A stretch of 64,000 nt of DNA from Psychromicrobium silvestre. GTDB lineage: Bacteria > Actinomycetota > Actinomycetes > Actinomycetales > Micrococcaceae. Where the stretch lies: NCBI RefSeq assembly GCF_013408295.1, contig NZ_JACBYQ010000002.1, positions 1,302,001 to 1,366,000 on the forward strand, read 5' to 3'. The notes beneath the pieces were generated by a model, which was given only the letters and a program-made list of their open reading frames with translations, did no database searches and was not told the DNA's origin. The stretch's first letter is position 1; each line of letters starts with the position of its first letter. Position numbers and translations under genes: made by a program. This document shows positions 16,902 through 27,400 of this stretch, in pieces.

Positions 16902-16966
16902 TCTGCACCAGCGGAACCTGGAACGGAAGCCTTTGAAGCTTCTATGAGCGGTTCCGCTGGCGCAGA
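16902..16966. terminator. 17-bp imperfect inverted repeat upstream of ybjQ-like gene
   Basis: TCTGCACCAGCGGAACC at 16902-16918 pairs with GGTTCCGCTGGCGCAGA at 16950-16966 with a single A-C mismatch; a smaller GAAGC/GCTTC hairpin lies in the loop. It sits in the 139-base gap between the DUF885 gene and the YbjQ gene, both minus strand, where it could terminate the DUF885 transcript. It resembles a dispersed palindrome more than a classic terminator. Confidence 0.6.
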
Positions 16967-16984
16967 ATATTAAGCACGAAATAT

Positions 16985-18661
16985 TTAGCCCAGAAGCGCT
17001 TTTTTGAGCACGTCGAGCGGGAGACCACCGAGGTTGAGCGCCTCGGTGTGGAAGGCCTTGACGTCGAAATTTACGCCCTCGCGGCTCTCTCGCTCCGCCC
17101 GGATCTGCTCCCAGATCCGTTGGCCAATCTTGTAGGACGGGGCCTGTCCGGGCCAGCCCAGGTAGCGCAGGTATTCGAAGTTGAGCTGACCTTCACTGAT
17201 GTCCAGGTTCTGCCGGAGGAACTCCAAACCCGCCTCCGCCGTCCAGCTTCCCGAGCCCCAGCGTGCGGGTACCTCAAGCTCCAGGTGCACACCGATATCG
17301 AAGACCACCCGGGCAGCGCGCATCCGTTGCCCGTCTAGCATGCCCATTTTGTCGCCGGGGTCGGAGAGGTAGCCGAGTTCGCCCATCAATCGCTCTGCAT
17401 AGAGCGCCCACCCCTCGCCGTGGCCCGAAACCCAGCACAGATTGCGACGCCACATATTGAGCAGTCCGCTCTGATAGGCAGCGGTGGCACATTGCAGGTG
17501 GTGACCCGGTACGCCCTCGTGATAGACCGTGGAGGTCTCGCTCCAGGTGGTGAAGGAATCCTCGCCCTCGGGAACCGACCACCACATCCTCCCGGGGCGG
17601 GAGAAATCGTCGCTCGGCGGGGTGTAGTAGATGCCACCGTCTTGGGTGGGGGCGATCATGCATTCGAGCTTCTTCATAATGTCCGGGATGTCGAAGTGCA
17701 CCCCAGCGAGTTCCCGGACCGCAGTATCGGAGAGCCCTTGCATCCAGTTGGTGAGCGCCTCGGTGCCCTTGAGCTGACGCGCAGGGTCCTGATTGAGGAT
17801 GGTCTTAGCCTCCTCAATGCTGGCGCCAGGCTTGATCTGCTCGGCCACGGCTTCCTGCTCGGCAATGATTCGATCCAGTTCTTCAACACCCCAGCGGTAG
17901 GTGTCCTCCAGATTGACGGTTGCGCCGAGGAAAGCGCGTGAGGCGAGTGCATAGCGTTCACGGCCGACGGCGTCCTTAGCTGGCGCTACCGGCAGCAGTT
18001 CGGAACTCAGGAAAGCGGAGAGCTTGCGGTAGGCGGTTTTGGCTAGCGCGGCGCCCGCGGCGAGCTCGTCCTTGAGCTCGGCGGCTTTCCCGGTGCCGTC
18101 CTCGGCGAGCTTATCGAAAAAGCCGCCATCTTCCGCGTAACGGGTGGTCTGCTCTGCCACGATCTGGACCTGTCGGGCGGCGGCCACTTTGCCGCTCGCA
18201 TCGGCGGTACGCAGGGATTCGAGGTAGCCGTCGATGGCGCCGGGAACGTTGTGCAGCAACCCGGCAATGTGGCTCCACTGCTCGGAGGTCTCGGTGGGCA
18301 TCAGGTCGAAGGCGGCGCGGATTCCCTGCGCGGGGGAGGCAATATTATTCAGATCGGCTAGGTCCCAGCCACTCTCGTGGAGCTCTAGGCTCAGCCCAAG
18401 CCGTTCGCGCATCGCATCCAGGGTGACCCGATCGACGTCGTCGGAGGGCTCTAGACTATCCAGCCGGGCTAGGGTTTGCCGGTCGAGTTCCGCCTGGGCC
18501 AGAAGGCCTGCGGGGGAGTGATCGTGATACTCGGTTTCGTGGCCGGGTAGACCGAGCGAGGTGGCCAGTTCCGGGTTCAGTTCGAAAAGCTGGCGAGAGT
18601 ATTCCTCGGCGGCTTCATCGATGGCGGACGGGGTGCGAGTGGGTTTGGTGTTCTCAGTCAC
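16985..18661 (-). CDS. DUF885 family protein, likely metallopeptidase
   Basis: A 558-residue DUF885 protein. The hallmark zinc-site sequence YHEGVPGHHLQ is present near residue 379 and a second conserved block GHGEGWALYAERLMGELG near residue 413. The family contains alpha-helical zinc peptidases; substrates here are unknown. Start is GTG at 18659-18661, giving VTENTKP; no strong ribosome site is visible, so the start is tentative. No signal peptide, so cytoplasmic. It follows accE on the same strand after an 80-base gap containing a hairpin. Confidence 0.87.
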   Translation of the reverse strand: MTENTKPTRTPSAIDEAAEEYSRQLFELNPELATSLGLPGHETEYHDHSPAGLLAQAELDRQTLARLDSLEPSDDVDRVTLDAMRERLGLSLELHESGWDLADLNNIASPAQGIRAAFDLMPTETSEQWSHIAGLLHNVPGAIDGYLESLRTADASGKVAAARQVQIVAEQTTRYAEDGGFFDKLAEDGTGKAAELKDELAAGAALAKTAYRKLSAFLSSELLPVAPAKDAVGRERYALASRAFLGATVNLEDTYRWGVEELDRIIAEQEAVAEQIKPGASIEEAKTILNQDPARQLKGTEALTNWMQGLSDTAVRELAGVHFDIPDIMKKLECMIAPTQDGGIYYTPPSDDFSRPGRMWWSVPEGEDSFTTWSETSTVYHEGVPGHHLQCATAAYQSGLLNMWRRNLCWVSGHGEGWALYAERLMGELGYLSDPGDKMGMLDGQRMRAARVVFDIGVHLELEVPARWGSGSWTAEAGLEFLRQNLDISEGQLNFEYLRYLGWPGQAPSYKIGQRIWEQIRAERESREGVNFDVKAFHTEALNLGGLPLDVLKKALLG

Positions 18662-18681
18662 ACTGTGAGCCTAATCGGCTT

Positions 18682-18720
18682 CCCGGGCTCAGGATAGTCG
18701 GCTATCCCGAACAGCCCGGG
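18682..18720. terminator. Nested hairpin between accE and DUF885 gene
   Basis: Outer arms CCCGGGCT (18682-18689) and AGCCCGGG (18713-18720) enclose an inner GGATAG-TCGG-CTATCC (18692-18707). It lies just beyond accE in the direction of transcription. The inner GGATAG/CTATCC words recall the half-sites of the repeats at 59.7, 60.4 and 63.5 kb. Confidence 0.6.
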
Positions 18721-18741
18721 CCGGACTCAAAGTTCGAGCCC

Positions 18742-18996
18742 TCAGCGCCAGGTGCTGCGCTTCCAGGCTCCCGGCCCCGGAGCAGGAGCCAGCCGAAGGT
18801 TGCTGCGGCGCGCCCAACTCCGGCCGGAGGAGGGCGCAGCTTCGGCTTCGGCTTCCGCGGCGGCGGCCACGGCCAATACGACGGCGGTCAGCGCGGCGAG
18901 CTCCTCGGCGCTCGGATTGCCCTTGGTCACCTGGAACAGCGGAGCGTCCTCTGTATCGGCAGGAGATTGGGCATTGGGCATTTGGCTGGGGATCAT
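18742..18996 (-). CDS. accE: Acyl-CoA carboxylase epsilon subunit
   Basis: Small actinobacterial regulatory/structural subunit (84 residues) that binds the carboxyltransferase and stimulates acyl-CoA carboxylase. The conserved [20 protein letters not shown] (residues 21-40) is followed by an Ala/Glu-rich linker and the terminal [20 protein letters not shown] with the usual Trp. ATG start at 18996 overlaps the accD stop by 4 bases, so translation is coupled. Confidence 0.93.
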   Translation of the reverse strand: MIPSQMPNAQSPADTEDAPLFQVTKGNPSAEELAALTAVVLAVAAAAEAEAEAAPSSGRSWARRSNLRLAPAPGPGAWKRSTWR

Positions 18997-20576
18997 AGGG
19001 GAATGTTCCCGTGTTTCTTGGCGGGCAGCGCGGCTCGCTTATCCCGCAGAGCGCGTAGCCCGCGAATCAGCTGGACTCGGGTTTCGGATGGCGCGATGAC
19101 CGCATCGATATAGCCCAGCTGAGCCGCCTGGTAGGGATTCAGCAGCTCTTCCTCGTATTGCTGGATGAGCTCGGCGCGGCGGGCCTCAACGTCAGCGCCC
19201 TCGGCAGCAGCGGCAGCCAGTTCACGGCGATAGAGAATATTCACCGCTCCCTGCGCACCCATTACGCCGATCTGCGCGGTGGGCCAGGCAAAGTTCAAAT
19301 CGGCACCCAGCTTCTTCGAGCCCATCACGATATAGGCTCCGCCATAGGCCTTACGAGTAATCACGGTCAGCTTGGGTACGGTGGCCTCAGCATAGGCGTA
19401 GAGCAGCTTCGCACCGCGGCGAATAATGCCTTGGAACTCCTGATCCTTGCCGGGCAAGAAGCCCGGCACGTCAACCAGGGTCAGGATCGGGATATTAAAA
19501 GCATCGCAGTGCCGGACGAAGCGGGCGGCCTTCTCGGAAGCATTGATGTCCAGGGTACCGGCAAACTGCATGGGCTGATTGGCCACGATGCCTACGGTGT
19601 GCCCTTCGAGTCGTCCGTAACCGATGATCACGTTCGGTGCGTAGAGCGCCTGCATCTCCAGGAAGTGCCCCTCATCAACTATGCCCTCAATCACGGTGCG
19701 CATGTCGTAGGGCTGATTGGCGGAATCCGGGACCAAGGTGTCCAAGGCGAGATCGGCGTCGTCAATCTCTAGTTCTTGATCGTGTTCGGTGAGAGGAGCT
19801 TCGGCGAGGTTATTGGAAGGCAGGAAATCCAGCAGCTCGCGGACGAATTCGATGGCATCTGTTTCGTCGGCGGCCAAATAGGTGGAGGTGCCGGTGGTGG
19901 CATTGTGCTGGCGCGCGCCGCCCAGAGTTTCCATATCAACGTCCTCGCCGGTGACCGTCTTGATCACATCCGGACCGGTGATGAACATATGCGAGGTCTT
20001 GTCCACCATCACCACGTAATCGGTCAGCGCTGGGGAGTAGGCCGCGCCTCCCGCACAGGGCCCCATAATGAGGGAAATCTGCGGCACTACGCCTGAAGCG
20101 TGCACGTTATTGCGGAAGATATCGGCAAACATCGCCAGCGAGGCCACGCCTTCCTGAATGCGTGCGCCACCGCCGTCGTTGATACCGACCACGGGGCAGC
20201 CATTGCGCAGCGCAAACTCTTGGACCTTGACGATTTTCTCGCCATTGGCTTGGCTCAACGAACCGCCGTAGACCGCGAAGTCCTGGCTATAGATGGCAAC
20301 CAGCCGTCCGTCTACGGTGCCGTAGCCGGAGACCACGCCATCGCCGAGAAGTTTCTTCTTTTCCATCCCGAAGGCGGTGGAATGGTGGGTGACCAGGGCA
20401 TCGAACTCCACAAAGGAGTCTTCATCCAGCAATAAATCGATGCGTTCCCGGGCGGTGTGCTTACCCCGCGCGTGCTGTTTTTCGATGGCTTCGGGGCCGG
20501 AAGGTTGGGCCGCAGACGCGATCCGATCGCGGAAATCTGCAAGCTTTCCCGCGGTGGTGGTCAGGTCATGGCTCAT
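18993..20576 (-). CDS. accD5: Acyl-CoA carboxylase beta subunit (carboxyltransferase)
   Basis: Carboxyltransferase of acetyl/propionyl-CoA carboxylase, 527 residues, moving CO2 from biotin to the acyl-CoA. Two crotonase-type domains are visible: N-terminal GARIQEGV and [17 protein letters not shown] (oxyanion Gly-Gly), C-terminal [14 protein letters not shown] and [16 protein letters not shown] at 20576 with GGAG spaced about 6 bases. Followed by accE with an ATGA overlap; the biotinylated alpha subunit is 6.7 kb away and birA is just across the divergent SDR. Gene order recalls the mycobacterial accD5-accE5-maf-birA region. Confidence 0.94.
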   Translation of the reverse strand: MSHDLTTTAGKLADFRDRIASAAQPSGPEAIEKQHARGKHTARERIDLLLDEDSFVEFDALVTHHSTAFGMEKKKLLGDGVVSGYGTVDGRLVAIYSQDFAVYGGSLSQANGEKIVKVQEFALRNGCPVVGINDGGGARIQEGVASLAMFADIFRNNVHASGVVPQISLIMGPCAGGAAYSPALTDYVVMVDKTSHMFITGPDVIKTVTGEDVDMETLGGARQHNATTGTSTYLAADETDAIEFVRELLDFLPSNNLAEAPLTEHDQELEIDDADLALDTLVPDSANQPYDMRTVIEGIVDEGHFLEMQALYAPNVIIGYGRLEGHTVGIVANQPMQFAGTLDINASEKAARFVRHCDAFNIPILTLVDVPGFLPGKDQEFQGIIRRGAKLLYAYAEATVPKLTVITRKAYGGAYIVMGSKKLGADLNFAWPTAQIGVMGAQGAVNILYRRELAAAAAEGADVEARRAELIQQYEEELLNPYQAAQLGYIDAVIAPSETRVQLIRGLRALRDKRAALPAKKHGNIPL

Positions 20577-20648
20577 AGTTGCTCCGGCTCCTTTGGATAA
20601 TTCCTCTAATCCCTTTCCAGCTTAGTCAGCCAAAATTGCGTCATGGAT

Positions 20649-20702
20649 GTAGGAAACCTACAAAAAACTTGTAATAGAGGTGGCAAGTTACCGTCCAGTA
20701 AC
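20649..20702. promoter_or_regulatory. Two dyads in the accD5 / SDR divergent region
   Basis: GTAGG-AAA-CCTAC at 20649-20661 and GTTAC-6 bases-GTAAC at 20687-20702 lie in the 157-base space between divergent accD5 and the SDR gene. The second has the look of a TetR-family site of the kind found before lipid-metabolism genes. A TATAGGC -10-like word follows near 20720. Functions are inferred. Confidence 0.45.
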
Positions 20703-20733
20703 ATTTTCCTCGAACAAGTTATAGGCTTGGCCC

Positions 20734-21597
20734 ATGAGCGAACAGAACAGCGTTTACCGTGCGGCGGCAGGCCGATCACTGTCCGGAAAAGTCATTCTGA
20801 TGTCCGGTGGAAGCCGGGGGATCGGCTTGGCCATTGCCTTGCGGGCAGCTCGCGATGGAGCGAAGATCGCCCTGCTAGCCAAAACAGATCAACCGCACCC
20901 GGCCCTCGAAGGAACCGTGCACACCGCGGCAGAGCAGATCCGGCAAGCCGGCGGCGAAGCGCTCCCGATTGTCGGCGATGTGCGCAACGACGAGTCGGTG
21001 GCGGCCGCTGTGCAGGCGACCATCGATGCCTTCGGTGGAATCGACGTGGTGGTGAACAATGCCTCCGCGATAGACCTCTCCTCCACGGACGCACTCGCCA
21101 TGAAGAAATACGATCTGATGGCCGATATTAATGTCCGTGGCACCTTCCTGCTCTCCAAACTGGCGCTTCCTGCCCTGCGCCGTTCCGAGAACGCTCACAT
21201 TCTGACGCTTTCACCGCCGCTCAACTTCGATCCGAAGTGGCTGGGTGGTCACCTGGCGTACACGATGGCGAAATACGGGATGAGCATGACCACGATTGGT
21301 CTGGCCGAGGAACTCAAAGCAGACAATATTTCGGTCAACTCGCTCTGGCCGGTGACCACCATCGATACCGCCGCGATCCGGAACCTGCTAGGCGGCGAAT
21401 CCTCCGCACAGCGTTCCCGCAGCTCGGACATTATGGCGGACGCTGCACACGCCATTCTGAGCCGCCCGAGCAGCCAGTCCAGTGGCAACTTCTACACCGA
21501 TGAAGACGTGCTGCGCGAAGAGGGGCTCAGCGATTTCTCCGCCTATAGCCTGGGCGCACCCGAGGACCAGCTGATCAAGGACTTCTTCCTGGACTAG
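20734..21597 (+). CDS. Short-chain dehydrogenase/reductase (HSDL2-like)
   Basis: NAD(P)-dependent oxidoreductase of 287 residues. Cofactor motif SGGSRGIGLA at residues 29-38, NNAS near residue 108, and the catalytic Tyr/Lys in YTMAKYG near residue 176; the usual active-site Ser is in the LTLSPP stretch. The C-terminal region (NFYTDEDVLREEGLSDFSAY) matches hydroxysteroid-dehydrogenase-like-2 proteins, which often act in lipid metabolism, consistent with the divergent accD5. ATG start at 20734. Substrate unknown. Confidence 0.88.
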   Translation: MSEQNSVYRAAAGRSLSGKVILMSGGSRGIGLAIALRAARDGAKIALLAKTDQPHPALEGTVHTAAEQIRQAGGEALPIVGDVRNDESVAAAVQATIDAFGGIDVVVNNASAIDLSSTDALAMKKYDLMADINVRGTFLLSKLALPALRRSENAHILTLSPPLNFDPKWLGGHLAYTMAKYGMSMTTIGLAEELKADNISVNSLWPVTTIDTAAIRNLLGGESSAQRSRSSDIMADAAHAILSRPSSQSSGNFYTDEDVLREEGLSDFSAYSLGAPEDQLIKDFFLD

Positions 21598-21657
21598 GAC
21601 CCTGGACTCAGAGGAGTGATTCCTGGGCAGAGCCAGCCGGGCATCTAAGATCGAAGC

Positions 21658-22548
21658 ATGGACCACGCCGCCGAAAGCTCACGCCAGCCACTCGACGCAG
21701 AGCTGCTTCGCGCCAGTTTGCTCTCTCCCGCGGGGCCTTGGAACAGGGTGGAATGCCTGACCCAGGTAGATTCCAGCAATACCGTGCTGGCTCAGGAATC
21801 CTCTCAGTCGCCGCAGGAATGGCCGGATCTGAGCGTGCTCACCGCCGAGGTGCAACGGCAGGGTAAGGGTCGCTTGGATCGTAGCTGGGTGGCTCCACAG
21901 GGTTCTGCCCTGGCGATCAGCCTGCTCTTGCGGCCCACCGAATTCGGGGTGGAGTCCTTCGGTTGGCTAAGCATGATCAGCGCGGTAGCCGTTTGCCAAC
22001 TGCTAGAAGAGGTTGCTGGGCTGAAGGCCGTCATTAAGTGGCCCAATGACGTGTTGATTCTCGATCAGTCCGGCCGAGCCAAAAAGGTCTGCGGAATCTT
22101 GGCTCAGCTAGTCACGCTCCCTGGGGCCCACCCGGCTGTGGTGCTTGGTACCGGAATTAATGTCAGCCAGGAAGCTCAGGAGTTGCCCACCGAGACCTCC
22201 ACCTCGGTGCTCCTCTCCGGTGGCGCCGAGCTGGATCGAAACGTGCTGTTGACCGAATACGCGCGGAACTTTGCCTCGCTGTACAAGAGGTATGCCGCCG
22301 TCGCCGGTCACGCCTTATTGCGGACGGAGGCCGGCGACGCCTCGATGGCGGAGGAGGTCACATCCCGGCTGCTCAGCCTGGGGCAGCAAGTGCGAGCCGA
22401 ACTACCCGGCGGGAAGTTCCTGATCGGCACCGCCACCGGCATTGATGCTCAAGGCGCGCTGCTGATCACCGACGCTCAGGGGAGTAGCACAGCGGTCTCA
22501 GCGGCCGACGTCGTACACCTGCGTAAGTCCGAAGGCAGCTATGCGTAG
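21658..22548 (+). CDS. birA: Biotin-[acetyl-CoA-carboxylase] ligase
   Basis: Attaches biotin to the acceptor Lys of AccA3 via biotinyl-AMP. The 296 residues contain the biotin-binding/adenylate loop GKGRLDRSW (near residue 71; equivalent to the GRGRxxR loop), KWPNDVLI with the catalytic Lys near residue 123, and GTGINVS near residue 162, then a C-terminal SH3-like domain. There is no N-terminal DNA-binding domain, so it is a monofunctional ligase without repressor activity. ATG at 21658. It overlaps the following PH-domain gene by 8 bases. Confidence 0.93.
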   Translation: MDHAAESSRQPLDAELLRASLLSPAGPWNRVECLTQVDSSNTVLAQESSQSPQEWPDLSVLTAEVQRQGKGRLDRSWVAPQGSALAISLLLRPTEFGVESFGWLSMISAVAVCQLLEEVAGLKAVIKWPNDVLILDQSGRAKKVCGILAQLVTLPGAHPAVVLGTGINVSQEAQELPTETSTSVLLSGGAELDRNVLLTEYARNFASLYKRYAAVAGHALLRTEAGDASMAEEVTSRLLSLGQQVRAELPGGKFLIGTATGIDAQGALLITDAQGSSTAVSAADVVHLRKSEGSYA

Positions 22549-23146
22549 CTGGCTGACTCCGGGGGAACAAGTGATCGTAATCAGCAGGCCACAGGCCCGG
22601 TCATTATTCTGGCCTGCGGTTTTTGTTGTGCTGATCCCAATGGCCGGCGGAATGGGCTTAGCTTGGCTCAGCCGAGTCCCCTGGGACGCTGACACCCAGC
22701 CTTGGCAGAGCCCTGCGACGATCGGCGTGCTGTTTTTGGCCGGAATTTTGCTCCTTTTTTATCCGGTGCGGCGCTATTTCCGTTGGCTTTCCACGCGCTA
22801 CATTCTGACCAGCCGCCGCATTGTGGTGCGCGGTGGATTGCTCCGCCGACGGAATCGGGACGTGCCGCTGTATACCCTGCGAACTCTCAGCACACATCAA
22901 GGCATTCTGCAGCGAATTTTGCGATCCGGGAACATAACCTTGATCTCAGGCGTGGATGAGACGATGTTGATGCGCGATATTCCTGAGGTGATGAAGTTCA
23001 AGAATTTGGCTTTGGAGGCGATTGCCGAGCTGCCACATTCTCAGTTTGGGGAAGCGCCGCCGATCAGCCAGCGTCCGCAACAGATCGGTTTTAACGGGGA
23101 GCTTAGTGAAAATTTCGGTGGGGAGGAGAGCTATGGAAAGCGATGA
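22541..23146 (+). CDS. PH-domain (bPH2/DUF304) membrane protein
   Basis: A 201-residue inner-membrane protein with two helices (about residues 22-42 and 59-76) followed by a bacterial pleckstrin-homology-like domain: RYILTSRRIVVRGGLLRRR, then DVPLYTLRTLSTHQGILQRILRSGNI. Function unknown. Its place directly after birA is conserved in mycobacteria. ATG at 22541 within the end of birA; its own 3' end overlaps the cyclase gene by 14 bases, so the three genes are probably co-translated. Confidence 0.88.
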   Translation: MRSWLTPGEQVIVISRPQARSLFWPAVFVVLIPMAGGMGLAWLSRVPWDADTQPWQSPATIGVLFLAGILLLFYPVRRYFRWLSTRYILTSRRIVVRGGLLRRRNRDVPLYTLRTLSTHQGILQRILRSGNITLISGVDETMLMRDIPEVMKFKNLALEAIAELPHSQFGEAPPISQRPQQIGFNGELSENFGGEESYGKR

Positions 23147-24266
23147 CGTTGTAGCGCTCGACCCGGTGTCGATCCCAGCGGCGCCCAGCCTCGCCGAACA
23201 AACTCCCGCAGACACGGCCATGCCGACGGCGCTCCGACAGGATATCCGAGCCCTGGAATCGCAGCTCCTTGGCGGTGAACGTAGCCTGCACAGGCGCGAG
23301 GTGGCCGCCGGGGCCGGAGTCTCGCTACTCTCTGCCCGGAAAATCTGGCGCGCCTTGGGCTTTCCGAATCTGGGTGATGACGATAAGGCCTTCACTTCGC
23401 GCGATGAAGAAGCCCTGACCACCATCATCGAGTTGGTGCGCCAAGACAAACTGACCGAAGATGCAGCTATTTCGCTGACCCGGGCCGTGGGCCAGATGAC
23501 GGATCGGATCGTGGTCTGGCAGGTTGAGGCGATGGTGGAGGATCTGGTTGCCCAGCGCGGACTCACCGACGCGCAGGCTCGGCAGGAGCTGGTTTCCGCG
23601 CTACCGGAGCTGGTGGAGCCACTGCAGGAGATTTTGGTCTATGCCTGGCGGCGACAATTAGCTGCCGGGGTGCAGCGAATGGCGGTGCGGGCGCAATCCG
23701 GACTGGACGCCTCCGCAGAGGGACGCGACGGCGATGAGGACGATGCACCGCTGCCCCTCGCCCGGGCGGTTGGCTTTGCCGATTTGGTCAGCTACACCTC
23801 GCTTTCCCGCCGAATGAATGAGAAGACGCTCGCTCAACTTGTGCAACGTTTTGAAAATAAATGTGCCGAAATCATCTCGGTAGGTGGCGGCCGACTGATC
23901 AAAACGATTGGTGATGAAGTCCTCTATACCGCGGAGACTCCGGTGGCCGGTGCGGAGATATCACTGGCGCTGGCTCAGGCTTTCACGGAGGACGAGATCC
24001 TGCCTGAAGCCCGAGTGTCCATGGTCTGGGGCAGAATCCTGTCCCGGCTCGGCGATATTTACGGACCGACGGTTAACCTGGCGGCCAGACTGACCGCGCT
24101 GGCGGAGCCGGGCACCGTGCTGGTTGACGAGATGACAGCGGCCGCGCTGAGCGCGGATGAGCGCTATGTTTTCACTCCGCAGCAGGCCGAGCACGTCCGA
24201 GGCTTCGGAGACGTTCGGCCGATCTTGCTGAGCCGCGGCCTGGGCAGCGGCCTGGTGCTGGACTAA
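23133..24266 (+). CDS. Class III adenylate/guanylate cyclase
   Basis: Nucleotidyl cyclase of 377 residues likely making cAMP. The C-terminal catalytic domain carries FADLVSYTSLSRRM with the first metal Asp, KTIGDEVLY with the substrate Lys and second metal Asp, and GDIYGPTVNLAARL with the transition-state Asn and Arg. The N-terminal ~190 residues (RREVAAGAGVSLLSARKIWR, then an all-helical stretch) resemble the regulatory domain of mycobacterial Rv2212/Rv1264, which responds to pH or fatty acids. ATG at 23133 is preferred: GGGGAGGAG precedes it, whereas the open frame extends upstream through the PH gene. No membrane helix. Confidence 0.9.
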   Translation: MESDDVVALDPVSIPAAPSLAEQTPADTAMPTALRQDIRALESQLLGGERSLHRREVAAGAGVSLLSARKIWRALGFPNLGDDDKAFTSRDEEALTTIIELVRQDKLTEDAAISLTRAVGQMTDRIVVWQVEAMVEDLVAQRGLTDAQARQELVSALPELVEPLQEILVYAWRRQLAAGVQRMAVRAQSGLDASAEGRDGDEDDAPLPLARAVGFADLVSYTSLSRRMNEKTLAQLVQRFENKCAEIISVGGGRLIKTIGDEVLYTAETPVAGAEISLALAQAFTEDEILPEARVSMVWGRILSRLGDIYGPTVNLAARLTALAEPGTVLVDEMTAAALSADERYVFTPQQAEHVRGFGDVRPILLSRGLGSGLVLD

Positions 24267-24320
24267 ATTCGACCTAGCATCCGCAGTTGAGGATCTTCTA
24301 GGTATCTTCTCTGCGTGAAC

Positions 24321-24343
24321 TGTCGATGGGGAGAGGTCCCCAT
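24321..24343 (+). promoter_or_regulatory. 13-mer with hairpin upstream of the type VII-like locus
   Basis: TGTCGATGGGGAG at 24321-24333 begins a perfect 7-bp stem, ATGGGGA (24326-24332), GAGG loop, TCCCCAT (24337-24343). It lies about 90 bases before the large Ig-like gene in the 167-base gap (24267-24433). The identical 13-mer occurs on the minus strand at 46855-46867, before the WXG100 gene. I see no other copy in the window's intergenic DNA. A shared regulator site is inferred. Confidence 0.5.
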
Positions 24344-24433
24344 TGCGGTAATCACATCTGACAGGCAAACTAGGAGATGCCCAGGGCATCGAGCGTGCCC
24401 GTCGGTAACGAAGAATGCGGATTGTGAACCATT

Positions 24434-27400
24434 ATGGCCTTGGGGAACGTAGCTAAACGACTGAAAAGTAAGTCTCGATACATCGCAGCGGGCTCGCTCG
24501 CTGTTGTAGGTGCTCTAGTGGTGGCCGGTGCGGTGATTTACCCCGGCTTCACCACGGCCGACGTCAATCTCAACGACGGTAGCGTCTGGGTGACCAATAA
24601 AGGTAAGAACCTGGTGGGCCATCTTAACTACCAGTCACAGATATTGGACGGTGGATTCACTGCCACCACGAGTGGCTTCGACGTTCTGCAGCAGGCCAGC
24701 AATGTGTTCATGGATAACGACGCCGGTTCTAGCCTTTCGACGGTTAACGTGCCGGAGATGGCGTTACAGCCGGAGGCAAAGCTCGGCGGCGGCAAGCAGA
24801 CCTCCCTCGGTTCCTCGGTGCTGGCTCTGGTCGATAGCGGCAAACATTCGGTCTGGCTGGCCACCGCCACCACGGCCGGTTCCTTCGATGACAAATCGAC
24901 GAAACCAACCTTAGAAAACCAGCAGAACCCAGCCGTGGTGGTGGGCCTGGACGATGCCGTTTACGCCGTCGATGGCAAGAGCGGCACCCTAACCACGATG
25001 ACCGTGGACGATAGCGGGCAGGTCAAGGAGCAAAAAAGCAGCAAGATCGATGGCTTGTCAACGGATAGCCCGCTGCAAATCAGCGTAGTCGGCGATCAGC
25101 CGGTGGTTTTCGATCCCAGCGGCGGAAAGCTCTATCTGCCGGGCAATAAAACTGTCCAGGTCCCGGACGCGGAAGGCGCCCTGCTGCAACAGCACGGCAG
25201 CGCCGCCGATTTTGTCGCAATCGGTACCACCAAAGGCCTTATCCAGCAGCCCTTGAACGGCTCTGCCGCGCAGAATTTCGATCTGAAATCGACCGGAACT
25301 CCGGCCGCACCGATTCAGCAGGCCGGTTGCATTCACATGGCTTGGTCGGGATTGAATAAGTACCTGCATTTCTGCGCGGGGAACAATAACAATGCGATCC
25401 CGGTGCCCAAAGCCGGGGTGGGCTCGGAACTGGTGTTCCGGCAGAACCGCGATGTGGTGGTGCTGAACGACACCAAGGGCGGCAATGTCTGGCTGGTCAA
25501 CCAGAATATGGTGCTGGTGGACAATTGGCAGGATCTGGAGACCCAGACCAAAAACAATGCGGATGCCAAAAAGGACTCCGCAGACCCCAGCTTCGTGAAT
25601 ACACTTCCCGACCGGACCAAGCCCAACAGGTCACCGAACGCTAAGGCGGATGAATTCGGAGTCCGGGCCGGGCGCACCACGCTGCTTCCGGTGCTCTATA
25701 ACGACACCGATCCGGACGGTGACGTGCTCACCGTGCAGCAGCCTTCGAAGCAGCCGAAGATTGGCAATCTGGAAACCGTTTATGGTGGCACCGGTCTGCA
25801 AATCACGGTGCCACCGAATGCCTCCAGCAGCCCGGAAACCTTTAGCTACACGGCCGACGACGGCAGAGGTGGAGAAGCTTCCGCCTCGGTCACCGTCAAG
25901 GTAGTGCCAGACTCCGAAAACCATCCGCCAGCCCCTAAACGCGCGCTGCCCACCTTGGTGTTGGAACAGGGCCAGTCCTTAAGTCAGAACGTGCTTTCGG
26001 ATTGGGCCGATCCGGATGGTGACGATGTTTTCCTGGTTTCGGCAAAGTCCGATGATGGTTCCGCAAACGTGAAAACCACCCCCGATGGACAACTCAGCTA
26101 TGCCGATCTGGGCATCTCAAGTGGCCTCAAGAGCTTAACCATTGTGGTCTCTGATGGCCGCGAAACAGCTCCGCGGCAAATCAAGGTCAGCGTCAAGCCC
26201 GCCGGGGGCGCACCGCCGCTGGCCAATGCCGATTTTGCTCGAGCCGTGGTCGGCCAGACCGTGACCGTCGCGCCTTTGAAGAACGACGTCGATCCCTCCG
26301 GCGCGGGCCTGCGGCTGGCGCAGGTGGAGCGCAATAACACGGTGAAGATCTCCGATCCTGCCGATGACGGCACCTTCACCTTCGAGAGCAGCAAAACCGG
26401 TGCTATTTACCTGACCTATCAGGTCAGCAACGGTCCGCAAAGTGCCACCGGACTGATCAGAGTCGACGTTGAGGCTAAGCAGGAGGACGCACCACCCACT
26501 GCGGTGAAGGACCTGGCGATGCTCCCCGCAGGGGGTTCCAGCCTGGTCGACGTGCTGGGCAATGACACCGATCCGAGCGGTGGGGTGCTGGTGGTCAAAT
26601 CGGTACAGGCTCCGGCAGGCTCACCCATTTCGGCAACCGTGCTGGATCATAATGTGGTCAAACTTACCGATCTGCGCGGGCTCAATGCACCACTGCAACT
26701 GAACTACGTGGTGGCCAATGCCGCCGGCTCCAGCACCGGAGTAATCAACGTGATCCCGATTCCGCGCCCGGCCAAGCTCTTGCCGCCGGTGGCTAAGGAC
26801 GATGACGTGAACGTCCGGGTGGGCGATGTGGTCAATATCAAGGTGTTGGCCAATGACATCGATCCCAATGGGCAGCCGCTCAAATCGCCCCAGATCACTC
26901 AGGCCCCAACCGCCGCCCAAGGCAAACTGTTCGTGGACCAGGACCAACTGCGTTTCCTGGCCGGGCCGACTGCAGGAACGGTGCAGGGCATTTACAAGAT
27001 CACCAATGCCTCCGGACAGAGCGAATCTGCCGTGGTGACCATTCACATTCTTCCCGCCGACCCGGCGAATAACTCCGCGCCTACCCCTAAGCAACTCACC
27101 GGACGGGTGATCGCTGGTACCAGTCAGCAGATCCAGGTGCCGTTGGACGGTATCGATCAGGATGGGGATTCCGTCCAACTGGTTGGCATCGACCAGGTGC
27201 CGAGCCTGGGTACCGTGGTGGTTGGCAGCAACTACCTGACCTATATTGCGGCCGCGAGTTCCGCGGGTACGGATACCTTCAGCTATCGGGTTCGTGACCG
27301 GCTGGGAGCCGAGGCAACCGCAACAGTCAAGGTCGGCGTCGCCCCCGCTGAAGCGGTCAATCACCCGCCGGTAGCCAATGATGATGTGATCTCGATGCGT

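Noticed and set aside
26621-27364. Long open frame on the minus strand inside the Ig-like giant gene
   Set aside because: It is antisense to a protein with clear repeated domains, has no ribosome site or recognisable family, and follows from high-GC codon bias.
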